Below are positions 17,302 through 25,249 of a stretch of 64,000 nt of DNA, piece by piece (positions within the stretch are counted from its first letter, which is position 1; each line of letters starts with the position of its first letter). A program made the position numbers and the translations under genes. Location: positions 62,001 through 126,000 of the forward strand of contig NZ_CAJFDC010000033.1 in assembly GCF_904067045.1 (NCBI RefSeq), read 5' to 3'. This stretch comes from Pseudomonas sp. FEN (lineage in GTDB: Bacteria > Pseudomonadota > Gammaproteobacteria > Pseudomonadales > Pseudomonadaceae). Below the pieces are notes generated by a model. It saw only the letters and a program-made list of their open reading frames with translations. It was not told the origin of the DNA and did not search any database.

Positions 17302-17772
17302 ATGTCCAATCAGACCATCAAGACCCCCTGTATCGGCCTCTGTTCCACTGTCTATGGTGATCTGGTGTGCCGTGGCTGCAAGCGCTTTCACCATGAAGTC
17401 ATCCACTGGAACGGCTACAACGAGGAAGAAAAGCGTGCGGTCTGGTTGCGCCTGGAGCAGTTGTTGGTCCAGGTCATGGTGGCCAAGGTCGAGGTATTCG
17501 ATCCGTCGATGCTGCGCCGGCAACTGGAAACCCGCAAGATTCGCTTCGTGCCCCATCAGTCGGAATATTGCTGGGCGTACCAGCTGATTGCCCGTGGTGC
17601 GCGGGTCATCAGCCAGTTGGACGCCTATGGCATGGTGTTGTTGCCGGAGTTTCGCGACTGGGGGCTGCCCGAATTGCGCGATGCCATCGATCGGGAGTTT
17701 TTCCTTCTGTCCGAAGCGCATTACCAGCGTTATATCGCTCCGGGGTTCCTCAAGGCTGCGTTCGGCGCCTGA
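17302..17772 (+). CDS. DUF1289 domain protein
   Basis: A 156-residue cytoplasmic protein of unknown role. The N-terminus is the DUF1289 signature: CIGLCSTVYGDLVCRGCKR, with four cysteines that could bind zinc or an iron-sulfur cluster, then FHHEVIHWNGYNEEEKRAVW. The rest (residues 50-156) is an alpha/beta extension containing LETRKIRFVPHQSEYCWAYQ. I recall DUF1289 proteins next to acnB in other pseudomonads. It stands alone on the plus strand, with a REP-like repeat after its stop. Confidence 0.88.
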   Translation: MSNQTIKTPCIGLCSTVYGDLVCRGCKRFHHEVIHWNGYNEEEKRAVWLRLEQLLVQVMVAKVEVFDPSMLRRQLETRKIRFVPHQSEYCWAYQLIARGARVISQLDAYGMVLLPEFRDWGLPELRDAIDREFFLLSEAHYQRYIAPGFLKAAFGA

Positions 17773-17795
17773 GATTGTTTTGCCTGTTCGGGCCT

Positions 17796-17890
17796 CTTCG
17801 CGGGCAAGCTCCGCTCCCACGTTGTTTTTGAGTCAGGTCCGGATTCTGTGTTCGACACAGAACTTGTGGGCGCGGAGCTTGCCCGCGAAG
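17796..17890. repeat. REP-type inverted repeat, second family
   Basis: The left arm CTTCGCGGGCAAGCTCCGCT and a right arm ending GCGGAGCTTGCCCGCGAAG are complementary over about 25 bases with one mismatch. A smaller palindrome (CTGTGTTCGACACAG) lies in the loop. It fills the space between the convergent DUF1289 and stress-protein genes. Its core differs from the GTGGCGAGCGGGC family, so it belongs to another REP group. Confidence 0.85.
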
Positions 17891-17915
17891 ACGGTCACAA
17901 GGTCGCGGGATATCC

Positions 17916-18779
17916 TCAGGGCCGGGGTGCTGTTTCCACCAGGTGATCGATGATTTCCTGGGGCTTGAGCACCAGCACATCGCTTTCCAGCGCATCGAGC
18001 ACCACTTCCGCGGTATTGCCGATCAATGCGCCTGAAATCCCGGTGCGCGCCACCGTGCCGATGACCGTCACCACCGCCCCCAGTGTGTGGGCCATGTGCG
18101 GAATCAGCACATCGGCGGGGCCTTCCTTGATATGCAGGTGCTCGTCATCCACATCGAACTGGCTCTGGAATTCCCGGCATTGATCGCGATAACGGCGCTC
18201 GATGGTTTCCTTGAGCTGGTACACCGGGTCGGCGGCCGACAGCATGGGCGAGGGGTGAGCGCTGATCACGTGCAAGTGGCCCTTGGCCAGGCTGGCGATG
18301 TCATAGCCGTGATCGATGATGCTTGTGTGCAACTGCCGGTGTTCGTCATCGGAGTTACCCACATCCACCGCCGCGAGAATCACGCCGCCCGACCAGGGCG
18401 CCTCGGTCTTGACCATCAGCACCGCGGATGGGCAATAGCGCATCAGCTTCCAGTCTGAAGGGGTCAGCAGGGCTTTTTTCAGCGGGCTGTCGGGGCGATG
18501 CTGCTTGATCACCAGGCCGCAGCCTTCGGCTTGCTGCACGCCGATAATGGTCTCGTGCAGGGTCTTGTCCCACGCCTGCTCGGCCGTGGCGCTGTAGCCG
18601 TCGTCATGCAACTGGCTCTTGAGCAGGCTGAGCAGGGCGCTGTGATCGTGCTTGGGGTCGCACATCAGCAGGTGCAGATGCGCATCGGTGACACCGGCGA
18701 TCAGCTTGGCGCGGTTGAGGGCCAGGCTGTGGGCGTGATCGGGATCGAGTATCACCAGGATGCTGCGGATCGCTTGCAT
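17916..18779 (-). CDS. Universal stress protein, two Usp domains (UspE-like)
   Basis: A 287-residue cytoplasmic protein with two Usp domains in tandem (about 1-145 and 150-287), the UspE layout. The first begins MQAIRSILVILDPDHAHSLA and ends with VLMVKTEAPW; the second begins GVILAAVDVGNSDDEH and has the nucleotide-binding-like end VIGTVARTGISGALIGNTAE. That G-x2-G-x9-G-S/T pattern suggests ATP binding in domain 2. The frame extends to 18821, but ATG 18779 matches the family start. It is probably induced under oxygen limitation or stationary phase, as many Pseudomonas Usp genes are; the sequence upstream shows no clear Anr box to me. Confidence 0.9.
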   Translation of the reverse strand: MQAIRSILVILDPDHAHSLALNRAKLIAGVTDAHLHLLMCDPKHDHSALLSLLKSQLHDDGYSATAEQAWDKTLHETIIGVQQAEGCGLVIKQHRPDSPLKKALLTPSDWKLMRYCPSAVLMVKTEAPWSGGVILAAVDVGNSDDEHRQLHTSIIDHGYDIASLAKGHLHVISAHPSPMLSAADPVYQLKETIERRYRDQCREFQSQFDVDDEHLHIKEGPADVLIPHMAHTLGAVVTVIGTVARTGISGALIGNTAEVVLDALESDVLVLKPQEIIDHLVETAPRP

Positions 18780-19002
18780 GGTCGGGGAGCTCCGAAGAAG
18801 ACTGAAGACGGCGTGATACAACTATAGTTGTAGTCCACCGGGCGCAACCTTGATGCATATCAAGCAGGGCGGCTGGCGATCTGCCCCGGGGCCCGTATAA
18901 TCGGCGGCCTTGTCCCGCCTGATCTCCGGTTTTTGTGAGTCCCATGTCGACTATTTCCGTTTTGTTCCGCTGCCAAGTCTCTCCTGTGATGGGGGCCTTC
19001 CT

Positions 19003-19617
19003 GTGAATCTGCCGCAAATCCACGAGTTCCTTGGTTGCCCGACCCCGCAAGGCTGGGTGCGGGCGGCGCTGGCGGATCAGGAAACGTTGCTGATCGATCA
19101 CAAGAACTGCGAGTTCAAGGCGGCCAGTACCGCCTTGAGCCTGATCGCCAAGTATCACGCCCACGTCGACCTGATCAACCTGATGTCGCGCCTGGCCCGG
19201 GAAGAACTGGTGCACCACGAACAGGTCATGCGCTTGATGAAGCGGCGCAAGATCGAGTTGCGGCAGTTGTCCGCCGGTCGCTATGCCTCCGGGCTGCGCA
19301 AGGCGGTGCGCAATCATGAGCCGGTCAAGCTGGTGGACACCCTGGTGGTCGGGGCCTTTATCGAGGCTCGCAGTTGCGAGCGGTTCGAGGCCCTGGTGCC
19401 GCATCTGGACGAGGAGCTCGGCAAGTTCTACTTCGGCCTGCTCAAGAGCGAGGCCCGGCACTTCCAGGGCTACCTGAAACTGGCCTACCAGTACGGCGAC
19501 GCCGAGGACATTGGCCGGGTCATCGAAAAGGTGCGGGCGGTCGAGCGGGAGCTGATCGAGTCGCCGGACAGCGAGTTCCGCTTCCACAGTGGTGTCCCGG
19601 CGGCTGCCGGCGCTTAA
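19003..19617 (+). CDS. miaE: tRNA 2-methylthio-N6-isopentenyladenosine-37 hydroxylase MiaE
   Basis: A 204-residue non-heme di-iron monooxygenase that hydroxylates ms2i6A37 in tRNAs reading UNN codons. The helical ferritin-like fold shows the iron ligands in REELVHHEQVM (E-x2-H), EARSCERFEAL and KSEARHFQGYL. I chose the GTG at 19003 (MNLPQIHEFLGCPTPQGW), preceded by GGGGG at good distance; the frame is open to 18910, but that part looks non-coding. A 20-codon reading frame starting at ATG 18944 ends in a TGA that overlaps this GTG (GTGA), which could couple translation. Its stop codon overlaps the end of hicB on the other strand by 4 bases. Confidence 0.93.
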   Translation: MNLPQIHEFLGCPTPQGWVRAALADQETLLIDHKNCEFKAASTALSLIAKYHAHVDLINLMSRLAREELVHHEQVMRLMKRRKIELRQLSAGRYASGLRKAVRNHEPVKLVDTLVVGAFIEARSCERFEALVPHLDEELGKFYFGLLKSEARHFQGYLKLAYQYGDAEDIGRVIEKVRAVERELIESPDSEFRFHSGVPAAAGA

Positions 19618-20018
19618 GTACGCACCAGCTTTTCCAGCGCCGCGTCCGCCAGGAACGATGAGCGGCTCTTGATTCGGTGGTCGCGCACGTAACGGTCGAT
19701 GCGCTGGATCACGAAGCCGGGAAGGGTCACGTTGACCTTCTCGGTCTTGCCCAGATAGGGCGAGATATCGATTTCCAGCATGCCCCAACCCATGTCCGCG
19801 AACTCTGGATTTTTCCGATGGTCGAAAGAGGACGATGGCGTGGGCACGGGCTGACCGGCCGAAACGATCTCCTCGAGCATGATGTGGGCGATTTCCAGGG
19901 CGGCGTTATAGGCCTCCTCGAATGTATCGCCAGCGGTCACGGCCCCCGGAATATCCGGAATCTGGATGCCGATGGCGGTGTGTTCATCACCCCATTCGAT
20001 CGCGATGGGATATTGCAT
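19614..20018 (-). CDS. hicB: HicB-family antitoxin
   Basis: A 134-residue antitoxin. Residues 1-60 form the partial RNase H-like HicB fold (MQYPIAIEWGDEHTAIGIQ, PDIPGAVTAGDTFEEAYNAA), which caps the toxin. Residues about 88-134 are a ribbon-helix-helix DNA-binding tail (VNVTLPGFVIQRIDRYVRD, SRSSFLADAALEKL) used for autorepression. A strong ribosome site (AGGAGACC) precedes ATG 20018. It lies 23 bases behind hicA in the usual hicA-hicB order and converges on miaE with a 4-base overlap. Confidence 0.94.
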   Translation of the reverse strand: MQYPIAIEWGDEHTAIGIQIPDIPGAVTAGDTFEEAYNAALEIAHIMLEEIVSAGQPVPTPSSSFDHRKNPEFADMGWGMLEIDISPYLGKTEKVNVTLPGFVIQRIDRYVRDHRIKSRSSFLADAALEKLVRT

Positions 20019-20041
20019 GATGGTCTCCTGACTGAACGGGT

Positions 20042-20224
20042 TCATAGCAAGCCCGCCCGTTTTCTGATGCTTCTGATGGTCCCGAGCGGCAGATCCTTCT
20101 TCGGATGTGGCACGGGGATCGAGTGGGGGCTGCTGGGGTGGACAAATACATGATGACCGCCCCTGATTCGTTGCGGCATCCAGCCAACGGCCTCCAGTTC
20201 GGCGATCAAATCCCTGCTTTTCAC
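20042..20224 (-). CDS. hicA: HicA-family mRNA interferase toxin
   Basis: A 60-residue toxin with a double-stranded-RNA-binding-like fold that cleaves mRNA when not bound by HicB. It carries the family pattern from start to end: KSRDLIAELEAVGWMPQRIR, the catalytic His in GGHHVFVHP, then HPKKDLPLGTIRSIRKRAGL. I chose the GTG at 20224 because it gives the usual HicA length and start; the frame remains open to 20275. The catalytic His is intact, so the toxin should be active. The pair sits between a core tRNA-modification gene and an efflux operon, which suggests later acquisition. Confidence 0.92.
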   Translation of the reverse strand: MKSRDLIAELEAVGWMPQRIRGGHHVFVHPSSPHSIPVPHPKKDLPLGTIRSIRKRAGLL

Positions 20225-20360
20225 CTGTGACGCCTTGTCGGGTATGTCAGGGAATCCTAGCCGTCCCTCTATCAAGCATCGAATTAAAAGGTGTGTCTAG
20301 AGTTATCTATTTGTCTCGCGGCCATTTATCGGCTAAGTAGTGAGCTTCCTAACTAATGCT

Positions 20361-20388
20361 TTGACATTAGCTGCCTAAGCAGTAATAT
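20361..20388 (+). promoter_or_regulatory. Sigma-70 promoter of the marR-efflux operon
   Basis: TTGACA at 20361-20366 and TAATAT at 20383-20388 with a 16-base spacer form a strong promoter. The spacer itself contains an operator-like CTGCCTAAGCAG, so a bound repressor would block RNA polymerase. Confidence 0.7.
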
Positions 20389-20412
20389 CTCCCCAACTCT
20401 CTGCCTAAGCAG
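20371..20412. promoter_or_regulatory. Repeated MarR operator CTGCCTAAGCAG
   Basis: CTGCCTAAGCAG occurs exactly at 20371-20382, between the -35 and -10 boxes, and again at 20401-20412, just downstream of the predicted transcript start. A weaker relative, GGCTAAGTAG, lies at 20331-20340. The sequence is a near-palindrome (its complement is CTGCTTAGGCAG), as expected for a MarR dimer. Binding by the MarR protein encoded next door is inferred from position. Confidence 0.65.
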
Positions 20413-20426
20413 CTTTTGGTGGCTTT

Positions 20427-20909
20427 ATGAAACATTTCACCCCGGATGACTTTCACAACTGCCATCTCGGCTTGCTCCTGGGGCGTGCCGCATTGCTCAA
20501 GGATCGGATCATCGACACCCATATGGTCCCGTACGGCATCACCGCCGCGCAGTTCAAGGTGCTGATCATCATGGCCCAGTTCGGTGTCGATACTCCGGCC
20601 GAGCTGTGTCGCCATCTGTCCCTGGACAGCGGTTCCATGACCCGCATGCTCGATCGCCTGGAGCAGAAGGATCTGCTCGCCCGCCAGCGCTCCGAGGGGG
20701 ATCGGCGTCAGGTCCGATTGGTGCTTACGGCGCAGGGGCAGACCCTCGCCGACCGTTTGCCGGAAATCGGCGCCGATGCGATGAACGAGCTGGCGGGGGC
20801 CATCACCGAGCAAGAGTTGCGGACCCTGGAAGACCTCCTGAAGAAAATTTTGCTGGCGGCCGGGGACTCGATCACCCTGCTGCGGGTAGGTGAAAAAAAT
20901 GAGCGGTAA
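20427..20909 (+). CDS. MarR-family repressor of the adjacent efflux operon
   Basis: A 160-residue winged-helix regulator, dimeric, expected to leave DNA when it binds a phenolic or lipophilic ligand. The winged helix spans about residues 45-110: ITAAQFKVLIIMAQFGVD, the recognition helix region SLDSGSMTRMLDRLEQKDLL, and the wing ARQRSEGDRRQVRLVLTAQG with the family's D-R-R. It is the first gene of an operon with an outer membrane factor, EmrA and EmrB, and overlaps the next gene by 11 bases. Two operator repeats flank its promoter, so it probably represses itself and the pump. The layout is like PA5157-PA5160 of P. aeruginosa as I recall it. Confidence 0.92.
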   Translation: MKHFTPDDFHNCHLGLLLGRAALLKDRIIDTHMVPYGITAAQFKVLIIMAQFGVDTPAELCRHLSLDSGSMTRMLDRLEQKDLLARQRSEGDRRQVRLVLTAQGQTLADRLPEIGADAMNELAGAITEQELRTLEDLLKKILLAAGDSITLLRVGEKNER

Positions 20910-22368
20910 AACCCTGCATGCCGGTTTCAGTCTGGTATTCCTGTCGATGCTCCTGGCGGGGTGCGCCAGCTATAGCGGCCTGCACACCGAAGGCGTCAAC
21001 CTCGAGGCGAAAAACCTCAAGGCCGAACAATCCCTCAAGGGGGTCACGCTGTCGCCGGCGGCCTGGCCGAAAAACGACTGGTGGAAAAGCCTGGGCGATC
21101 CGCAACTCGATGGCCTGATCCGCGAGGCCCTGCACGACAGTCCCGATATGCAGGTCGCCAGCGCACGGGCGCACCAGGCCAGCGCCGCGGCCTATGCCGC
21201 CGACGCGGCACGGATGCCGACCCTTGATGCCAGTGGCGGCGTCACCCGTTCCCGGCTGGCGCGGGACCAGGACCCCAGCGGTCGCGGCGGGGTCTACGAC
21301 ACCGTGCGCAAGCTGGGCGTCAGCTTCAATTACAGCTTCGACCTCTGGGGTGGCCAGCGTGATGCCTGGGAAGCCGCGCTGGGCCAGGCGCGTGCCGCCG
21401 AAATCGACCGCCAGGCCGCGCAGTTGACCCTGGCCGCCGATGTGGCGCGGGCCTACAGTAACCTGGGGCAGGCGCATATCGTCTATGACTTGGCCAACGA
21501 TGATCTGCAGCGCACCCACAAGCTGCTGGATCTGGGCAAGCGTCGGCTGAGCTCCGGTATCGACAGCCACTACCAGTACCAGCAGACCGAAAGCCTGGCC
21601 GCCAGCGCCGAAGAACAGGTGATCGACGCGGGGAAAAAGCTGCAAAGCGCCAAGGTCGCCCTGGCCGTATTGCTGGGCAAGGGCCCGGACCGTGGCAATG
21701 AGATCGCCCGGCCGAAGATCCTCCAGCCAAGCGCCGTGGCCTTGCCATCGGTGCTGCCGGCGGAACTGCTGGGACGGCGTCCCGACCTGGTGGCCGCGCG
21801 TTGGCGCGTCGAGGCCGCGAGCAAGGATATCGCCGCCGGCAAGACCCGCTTCTACCCCAACCTCAACCTGAGTGCCGCCGCGGGTGGCGAGGCGCTGCTG
21901 GGGGATGCCCTGTTCGGCTCCCCGAGTCGTTTCTTCAGCATCGCCCCGACCGTCTCGCTGCCGATCTTCGACGGCGGCCGCCTGCGCGCCGGCCTCGACG
22001 CCAAGGACGCCGACTATGACCTGGCGGTGGCGCAGTACAACAAGAGCCTGGTCCAGGCCTTGGGCGATGTCAGCGACAGCCTCCAGCAGTTGCACGCCCT
22101 CGGCCAGCAGATCGTCGCCCAGCAGCATGCCGCGGATATCGCCCAGGACTCCTACAACACCGTGTTACAGCGCTATGGCGCCGGTATCGGCAACTACCTG
22201 GACGTGCTCACCATCGAACAGACCCTGTTGCAGGCCCAGCGTCAACTGGCGGACCTGAATGCCCAACAGATCGATTTCTCCATCCAGCTGATGCAGGCCT
22301 TGGGCGGTGGTTTCCAGGTCGACAACATCGCCTCGAACGCCAGCCTTCCCGCGGCTCAGACTCATTAA
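20899..22368 (+). CDS. Outer membrane efflux lipoprotein (NodT family)
   Basis: A 489-residue outer membrane channel, the outermost part of the EmrAB pump encoded downstream. The N-terminus has a signal and lipobox (LSMLLAGCASY). The two-repeat TolC-like body shows WWKSLGDPQLDGLIREALHD, the helical barrel part, LPAELLGRRPDLVAARWRVE, FYPNLNLSAAAG, and the closing MQALGGGF. I preferred the ATG at 20899 over the in-frame GTG at 20890 because GTAGG sits at the right distance before it. It overlaps marR by 11 bases and ends 15 bases before emrA. Confidence 0.94.
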   Translation: MSGKTLHAGFSLVFLSMLLAGCASYSGLHTEGVNLEAKNLKAEQSLKGVTLSPAAWPKNDWWKSLGDPQLDGLIREALHDSPDMQVASARAHQASAAAYAADAARMPTLDASGGVTRSRLARDQDPSGRGGVYDTVRKLGVSFNYSFDLWGGQRDAWEAALGQARAAEIDRQAAQLTLAADVARAYSNLGQAHIVYDLANDDLQRTHKLLDLGKRRLSSGIDSHYQYQQTESLAASAEEQVIDAGKKLQSAKVALAVLLGKGPDRGNEIARPKILQPSAVALPSVLPAELLGRRPDLVAARWRVEAASKDIAAGKTRFYPNLNLSAAAGGEALLGDALFGSPSRFFSIAPTVSLPIFDGGRLRAGLDAKDADYDLAVAQYNKSLVQALGDVSDSLQQLHALGQQIVAQQHAADIAQDSYNTVLQRYGAGIGNYLDVLTIEQTLLQAQRQLADLNAQQIDFSIQLMQALGGGFQVDNIASNASLPAAQTH

Positions 22369-22383
22369 TTCAAGGTACCTGCC

Positions 22384-23580
22384 ATGGCCACTGAAATGAA
22401 CACTACTGAAACAACCCCGGGCGCTGGCAATTCCGGCAAGCGCAAAGTCATGCTGGTGGGGCTCACCCTGCTGGTCGTCCTCGGCGGCCTCGGTGTCTGG
22501 GGCTGGCATGAGCTCTACGGGCGCTGGAATGAAAGCACCGACGACGCCTACGTCAACGGCAACGTGGTGGAAATCACGCCGCTGGTGACCGGTACCGTGA
22601 TCAGTATCGGCGCCGACGACGGCGACCTGGTGCACGAAGGCCAGGTGCTGCTGAACTTCGACCCGAGCGATGCGGCGGTCGGCCTGCAAAGCGCCGAGGC
22701 CAACCTGGCCAAGACCGTGCGCCAGGTGCGCGGCTTGTACAGCAATGTCGACGGTATGAAGGCCCAGGTCGCGGAACAGAAGTCGGTGGTGCAGAAAGCC
22801 CAGGAAAACCTGACCCGGCGCAAGAACCTGGCGGCCGGTGGGGCGATTTCCCAGGAAGAGCTGTCCCATGCCCGTGACGACCTGACTTCGGCGCAGAGCG
22901 CGCTGAGCAATGCCCAGCATCAGCTCAACACCAGCAGCGCCCTGGTGGACGACACCGTGGTGTCCAATCATCCGGATGTCAAAGCCGCTGCCGCGCAACT
23001 GCGCCAGGCCTATCTGGCCAATGCCCGTACTACCCTGATTGCGCCGGTGACCGGTTATGTCGCCAAGCGTACCGTGCAACTGGGGCAGCGGGTCCAGCCG
23101 GGCGCGGCGCTGATGGCGGTGATCCCCCTGGACCAGCTGTGGATCGACGCCAACTTCAAGGAAACCCAACTGCGTGACATGCGTATCGGTCAGCCGGTCG
23201 ACATCGAGGCAGACCTCTATGGCAGTTCGGTGAAATACAGCGGCACCATCGACAGTCTCGGTGCTGGCACCGGCAGCGCCTTTGCCCTGCTGCCGGCGCA
23301 GAACGCCACCGGTAACTGGATCAAGATCGTCCAGCGGGTGCCGGTGCGTATTCACATCAACGCCGAGGAGCTGGCCAAACACCCGCTGCGGGTCGGCCTG
23401 TCGACCCAGGTCGAGGTCAATCTGCATGACCAGAGCGGGCCGGTACTGGCCCAGCAGCCGCCGCAGAAAGCGTCCTTCAGCACCCATGTGTATGCCGAAC
23501 AACTGGCCGAAGCCGATGCGGTGATTACCCGCCTGATCCATGAAAACAGCGCCACCGCGGCGAAAACCGCGCAACGCTGA
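22384..23580 (+). CDS. emrA: EmrA-like membrane fusion protein of the efflux pump
   Basis: A 398-residue periplasmic adaptor of the HlyD/EmrA family, joining the inner membrane carrier to the outer membrane channel. One membrane helix (residues about 20-42, VMLVGLTLLVVLGGLGVWGW) is followed by the biotinyl-lipoyl half DAYVNGNVVEITPLVTGTV, a coiled-coil hairpin of about 110 residues rich in Gln and Ala, and the second half IAPVTGYVAKRTVQLGQRV. The beta-barrel with LWIDANFKETQLRDMRIGQ is diagnostic of EmrA. It lies between the channel and carrier genes with short gaps, in one operon under MarR control. Confidence 0.94.
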   Translation: MATEMNTTETTPGAGNSGKRKVMLVGLTLLVVLGGLGVWGWHELYGRWNESTDDAYVNGNVVEITPLVTGTVISIGADDGDLVHEGQVLLNFDPSDAAVGLQSAEANLAKTVRQVRGLYSNVDGMKAQVAEQKSVVQKAQENLTRRKNLAAGGAISQEELSHARDDLTSAQSALSNAQHQLNTSSALVDDTVVSNHPDVKAAAAQLRQAYLANARTTLIAPVTGYVAKRTVQLGQRVQPGAALMAVIPLDQLWIDANFKETQLRDMRIGQPVDIEADLYGSSVKYSGTIDSLGAGTGSAFALLPAQNATGNWIKIVQRVPVRIHINAEELAKHPLRVGLSTQVEVNLHDQSGPVLAQQPPQKASFSTHVYAEQLAEADAVITRLIHENSATAAKTAQR

Positions 23581-23640
23581 GTCGCCAATCCAGCCGCGAC
23601 CCGAGTGTCGCGGCACCTGCCTCGTTTCCAAGGATTCGCG

Positions 23641-25170
23641 ATGAGTTCGAATGCGTCTTTCACTCCGCCCAGCCTGTTGCTCAGTACCATCGGTCTGTCG
23701 CTGGCGACCTTCATGCAGGTGCTCGACACCACTATCGCCAACGTGGCGTTGCCGACCATTTCCGGCAACCTGGGCGTGAGCTCGGAGCAGGGCACCTGGG
23801 TCATCACTTCCTTTGCCGTGAGCAACGCCATTGCCTTGCCGCTGACCGGCTGGTTGAGCCGGCGGTTTGGCGAGGTGAAGCTGTTTATCTGGGCGACGAT
23901 CCTCTTCGTGCTGGCTTCATTCCTCTGCGGTATTTCCACCTCGATGCCGGAACTGGTGGGTTTTCGCGTGCTGCAAGGACTGGTGGCCGGGCCGCTGTAT
24001 CCCATGACCCAGACACTGTTGATTGCGGTCTATCCGCCGGCCAAGCGCGGCATGGCCCTGGCGCTGCTGGCGATGGTCACGGTGGTCGCGCCGATTGCCG
24101 GGCCGATTCTTGGCGGCTGGATTACCGACAGCTACAGCTGGCCGTGGATTTTCTTTATCAACGTGCCCATCGGCGTATTCGCCGCCATGGTGGTCCGCCA
24201 GCAACTCAAGACCCGGCCGGTGGAGATCAGTCGCCAGCCGATGGACTATGTCGGCCTGTTGACCTTGATCATTGGCGTCGGGGCCTTGCAGGTGATTCTC
24301 GACAAGGGCAACGACCTGGATTGGTTTGAGTCGAATTTCATCGTGATCGGCGCGGTCATCTCGGCGATTGCCCTGTCGGTATTCGTGATCTGGGAGATGA
24401 CCGACAAGCATCCGGTGGTCAATCTGCGCCTGTTCGCCCACCGCAACTTCAGGATCGGCACTATTGTGCTGGTCCTTGGCTATGCCGGGTTCTTCGGCAT
24501 CAACCTGATCCTGCCGCAGTGGCTGCAGACCCAGATGGGCTACACCGCGACCTGGGCGGGCCTGGCGGTGGCGCCGATCGGAATCCTGCCGGTGCTGATG
24601 TCGCCTTTCGTCGGTAAATACGCCAACAAAGTCGATCTGCGCTTGCTCGCCGGCCTGGCGTTCCTGGCGATCGGTCTGAGCTGCTTCATGCGCGCCGGTT
24701 TCACCAATGAGGTGGACTTCCAGCATGTTGCCATGGTGCAACTGTTCATGGGGATCGGTGTGGCGCTGTTCTTCATGCCGACCCTGAGCATCCTGATGTC
24801 GGACCTGCCACCGAGTCAGATTGCCGATGGTGCCGGCCTGGCCACCTTCCTGCGGACCCTGGGGGGGAGCTTCGCGGCGTCGCTGACCACCTGGATCTGG
24901 ATTCGTCGGGCGGACCAGCATCATGCGTATCTCAGTGAAAGCCTCACCCCGTTCGATCCGGCGACACGCGATGCCCTGGGCAGTCTCGGTGGGGCGGGCA
25001 GCCGGGCCTATGCCCAGTTGGATCAGGTGCTGACCAGTCAGGCTTACATGCTCTCGACCGTGGATTACTTCACGCTGCTGGGCTGGGGCTTCATGGCCCT
25101 GATGCTGCTGGTGTGGCTGGCCAAGCCGCCGTTCGCGGCGAAGGCCGGGCCGGCGGCGGCGGGGCATTGA
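23641..25170 (+). CDS. emrB: EmrB/QacA-family multidrug MFS transporter (DHA2)
   Basis: A 509-residue proton-driven drug exporter with about 14 membrane helices. Motif D1 LATFMQVLDTTIANVALPTI, motif A-like GWLSRRFGEVKLFIW, and motif C region VAPIAGPILGGWITDSYSW identify DHA2 drug:H+ antiporters. With EmrA and the outer membrane lipoprotein it can push substrates from the inner membrane to the outside. The frame opens at 23605, but ATG 23641 (MSSNASFTPPSLL) after AAGGATT is preferred. It is the last gene of the operon; a REP-like palindrome follows at 25195. The substrates are unknown. Confidence 0.94.
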   Translation: MSSNASFTPPSLLLSTIGLSLATFMQVLDTTIANVALPTISGNLGVSSEQGTWVITSFAVSNAIALPLTGWLSRRFGEVKLFIWATILFVLASFLCGISTSMPELVGFRVLQGLVAGPLYPMTQTLLIAVYPPAKRGMALALLAMVTVVAPIAGPILGGWITDSYSWPWIFFINVPIGVFAAMVVRQQLKTRPVEISRQPMDYVGLLTLIIGVGALQVILDKGNDLDWFESNFIVIGAVISAIALSVFVIWEMTDKHPVVNLRLFAHRNFRIGTIVLVLGYAGFFGINLILPQWLQTQMGYTATWAGLAVAPIGILPVLMSPFVGKYANKVDLRLLAGLAFLAIGLSCFMRAGFTNEVDFQHVAMVQLFMGIGVALFFMPTLSILMSDLPPSQIADGAGLATFLRTLGGSFAASLTTWIWIRRADQHHAYLSESLTPFDPATRDALGSLGGAGSRAYAQLDQVLTSQAYMLSTVDYFTLLGWGFMALMLLVWLAKPPFAAKAGPAAAGH

Positions 25171-25194
25171 CGATAATACGCACGATACAATATC

Positions 25195-25240
25195 TGTAGG
25201 AGCCTTGCGGACCTATACGCGGGCAAGCCACGCTCCTACA
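25195..25240. repeat. Short REP-type palindrome
   Basis: TGTAGGAGCC and GGGCAAGCCACGCTCCTACA form an imperfect inverted repeat of 46 bases between the convergent ends of emrB and lpxH. The core (TGTAGGAGC...GCTCCTACA) is a separate REP group from the others in this window; a single arm of the same type is at 47938-47962. Confidence 0.75.
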
Positions 25241-25249
25241 GGTCAGTGT

